From Phaeobacter cretensis (GTDB lineage Bacteria > Pseudomonadota > Alphaproteobacteria > Rhodobacterales > Rhodobacteraceae): a stretch of 64,000 nt of DNA. Shown here piece after piece: positions 63,864 to 64,000 of this stretch (within the stretch, counting starts at the first letter, position 1; every line of letters begins with the position of its first letter). The translations under genes were made by a program, and so were the position numbers. The DNA is taken from the NCBI RefSeq assembly GCF_047372505.1, contig NZ_JBKBEU010000001.1, forward strand, positions 3,410,001 through 3,474,000, given 5' to 3'. The notes below the pieces were generated by a model that was given only the letters and a program-made list of their open reading frames with translations, did no database searches and had not been told where the DNA came from.

Positions 63864-64000
63864 TCATGCGTTAGCCGACTTGCTACTTGCGAGCGCTATC
63901 GCGGCAGTGCCGAAAGCTTCTTTTGTCTGTTGCAGGTCATCTTTGGTTAAGGCCAGAGACGGATATAATTTACCGGGTGATTTGAAGATACCGTGCTCCC
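63864..64000 (-). CDS. class III aminotransferase, C-terminal end
   Basis: The last 45 codons of a gene that runs in from the right edge: EHGIFKSPGKLYPSLALTKD and then a short helical tail ending SANA. The GIF-SPGK-YPSLALT pattern is typical of the end of class III (omega-type) aminotransferases, which use pyridoxal phosphate. The substrate cannot be judged from this part. Confidence 0.65.
   Translation of the reverse strand, partial: EHGIFKSPGKLYPSLALTKDDLQQTKEAFGTAAIALASSKSANA

Overview
This window reads as chromosome of an alphaproteobacterium of the Rhodobacterales (Roseobacter group). The evidence is gene content and protein style: a C4-pathway 5-aminolevulinate synthase (hemA) that lines up residue for residue with the Rhodobacter type and has an FNR-type box upstream, a TakP/DctP-type TRAP transporter, a DUF2852 protein, a Bpt leucyl/arginyl-transferase, and a LuxI-type autoinducer synthase. 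Nothing here is plasmid-specific. The assignment is an inference, not a database result.

Layout. 1-5.6 kb: NfeD/SPFH membrane pair, tgt and lon. 5.7-7.3 kb: YrhK protein, then a poor stretch with a frameshifted small membrane gene, a small ORF and two dispersed repeats. 7.3-9.0 kb: leucine dehydrogenase with a divergent Lrp-type regulator. 9.1-13.7 kb: tRNA-Val(CAC), a decayed prophage (broken integrase, broken portal, one phage-type ORF, an IS3 stub), a histidine phosphatase, tRNA-Val(TAC) and three tRNA-Asp(GTC). 13.9-43.4 kb: dense core genome: M20 peptidase, hemA, RodZ-like protein, ispG, DsbA-like protein, M48 protease, aminotransferase, amidase AmiC, PBP1A, RF2, an amidase, an XRE regulator, a cold-shock-like protein, ilvB-ilvN behind a valine-codon attenuator, a two-component system beside a TRAP transporter, Bpt and others. 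44-64 kb: accessory region with an IS21-like end repeat, YciI/LysR, an IS5 stub fused to a Mom-like gene, chromate resistance (chrB-chrA), an oxidoreductase operon with a divergent AraC regulator, a complete 1.18-kb IS3-family element with a 4-bp target duplication, a truncated luxR next to an intact luxI, an MFS transporter, a PepSY / membrane-HTH / ferric-reductase operon, a crotonase with a divergent TetR regulator, and the tail of a class III aminotransferase.

How the parts work together. ilvB and ilvN form one operon whose transcription is predicted to be set by ribosome stalling on four consecutive Val codons of a 15-residue leader peptide. The sensor kinase/response regulator pair at 34.4-36.6 kb lies divergent from the TRAP genes and probably controls organic-acid uptake. 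hemA is probably oxygen-regulated. Three small regulons show the regulator-opposite-target pattern: Lrp/leucine dehydrogenase, AraC/oxidoreductase and TetR/crotonase.

Most unusual signals: (i) the ilv leader/attenuator; (ii) a 9-bp inverted repeat that places the luxI start codon in a stem and its ribosome site in the loop; (iii) two dispersed repeats shared only by the luxRI locus and the 6-7 kb stretch; (iv) the PepSY / membrane-anchored HTH / ferric-reductase operon; (v) a transposase-Mom-like chimeric ORF; (vi) three exact-period 22-bp direct repeats.
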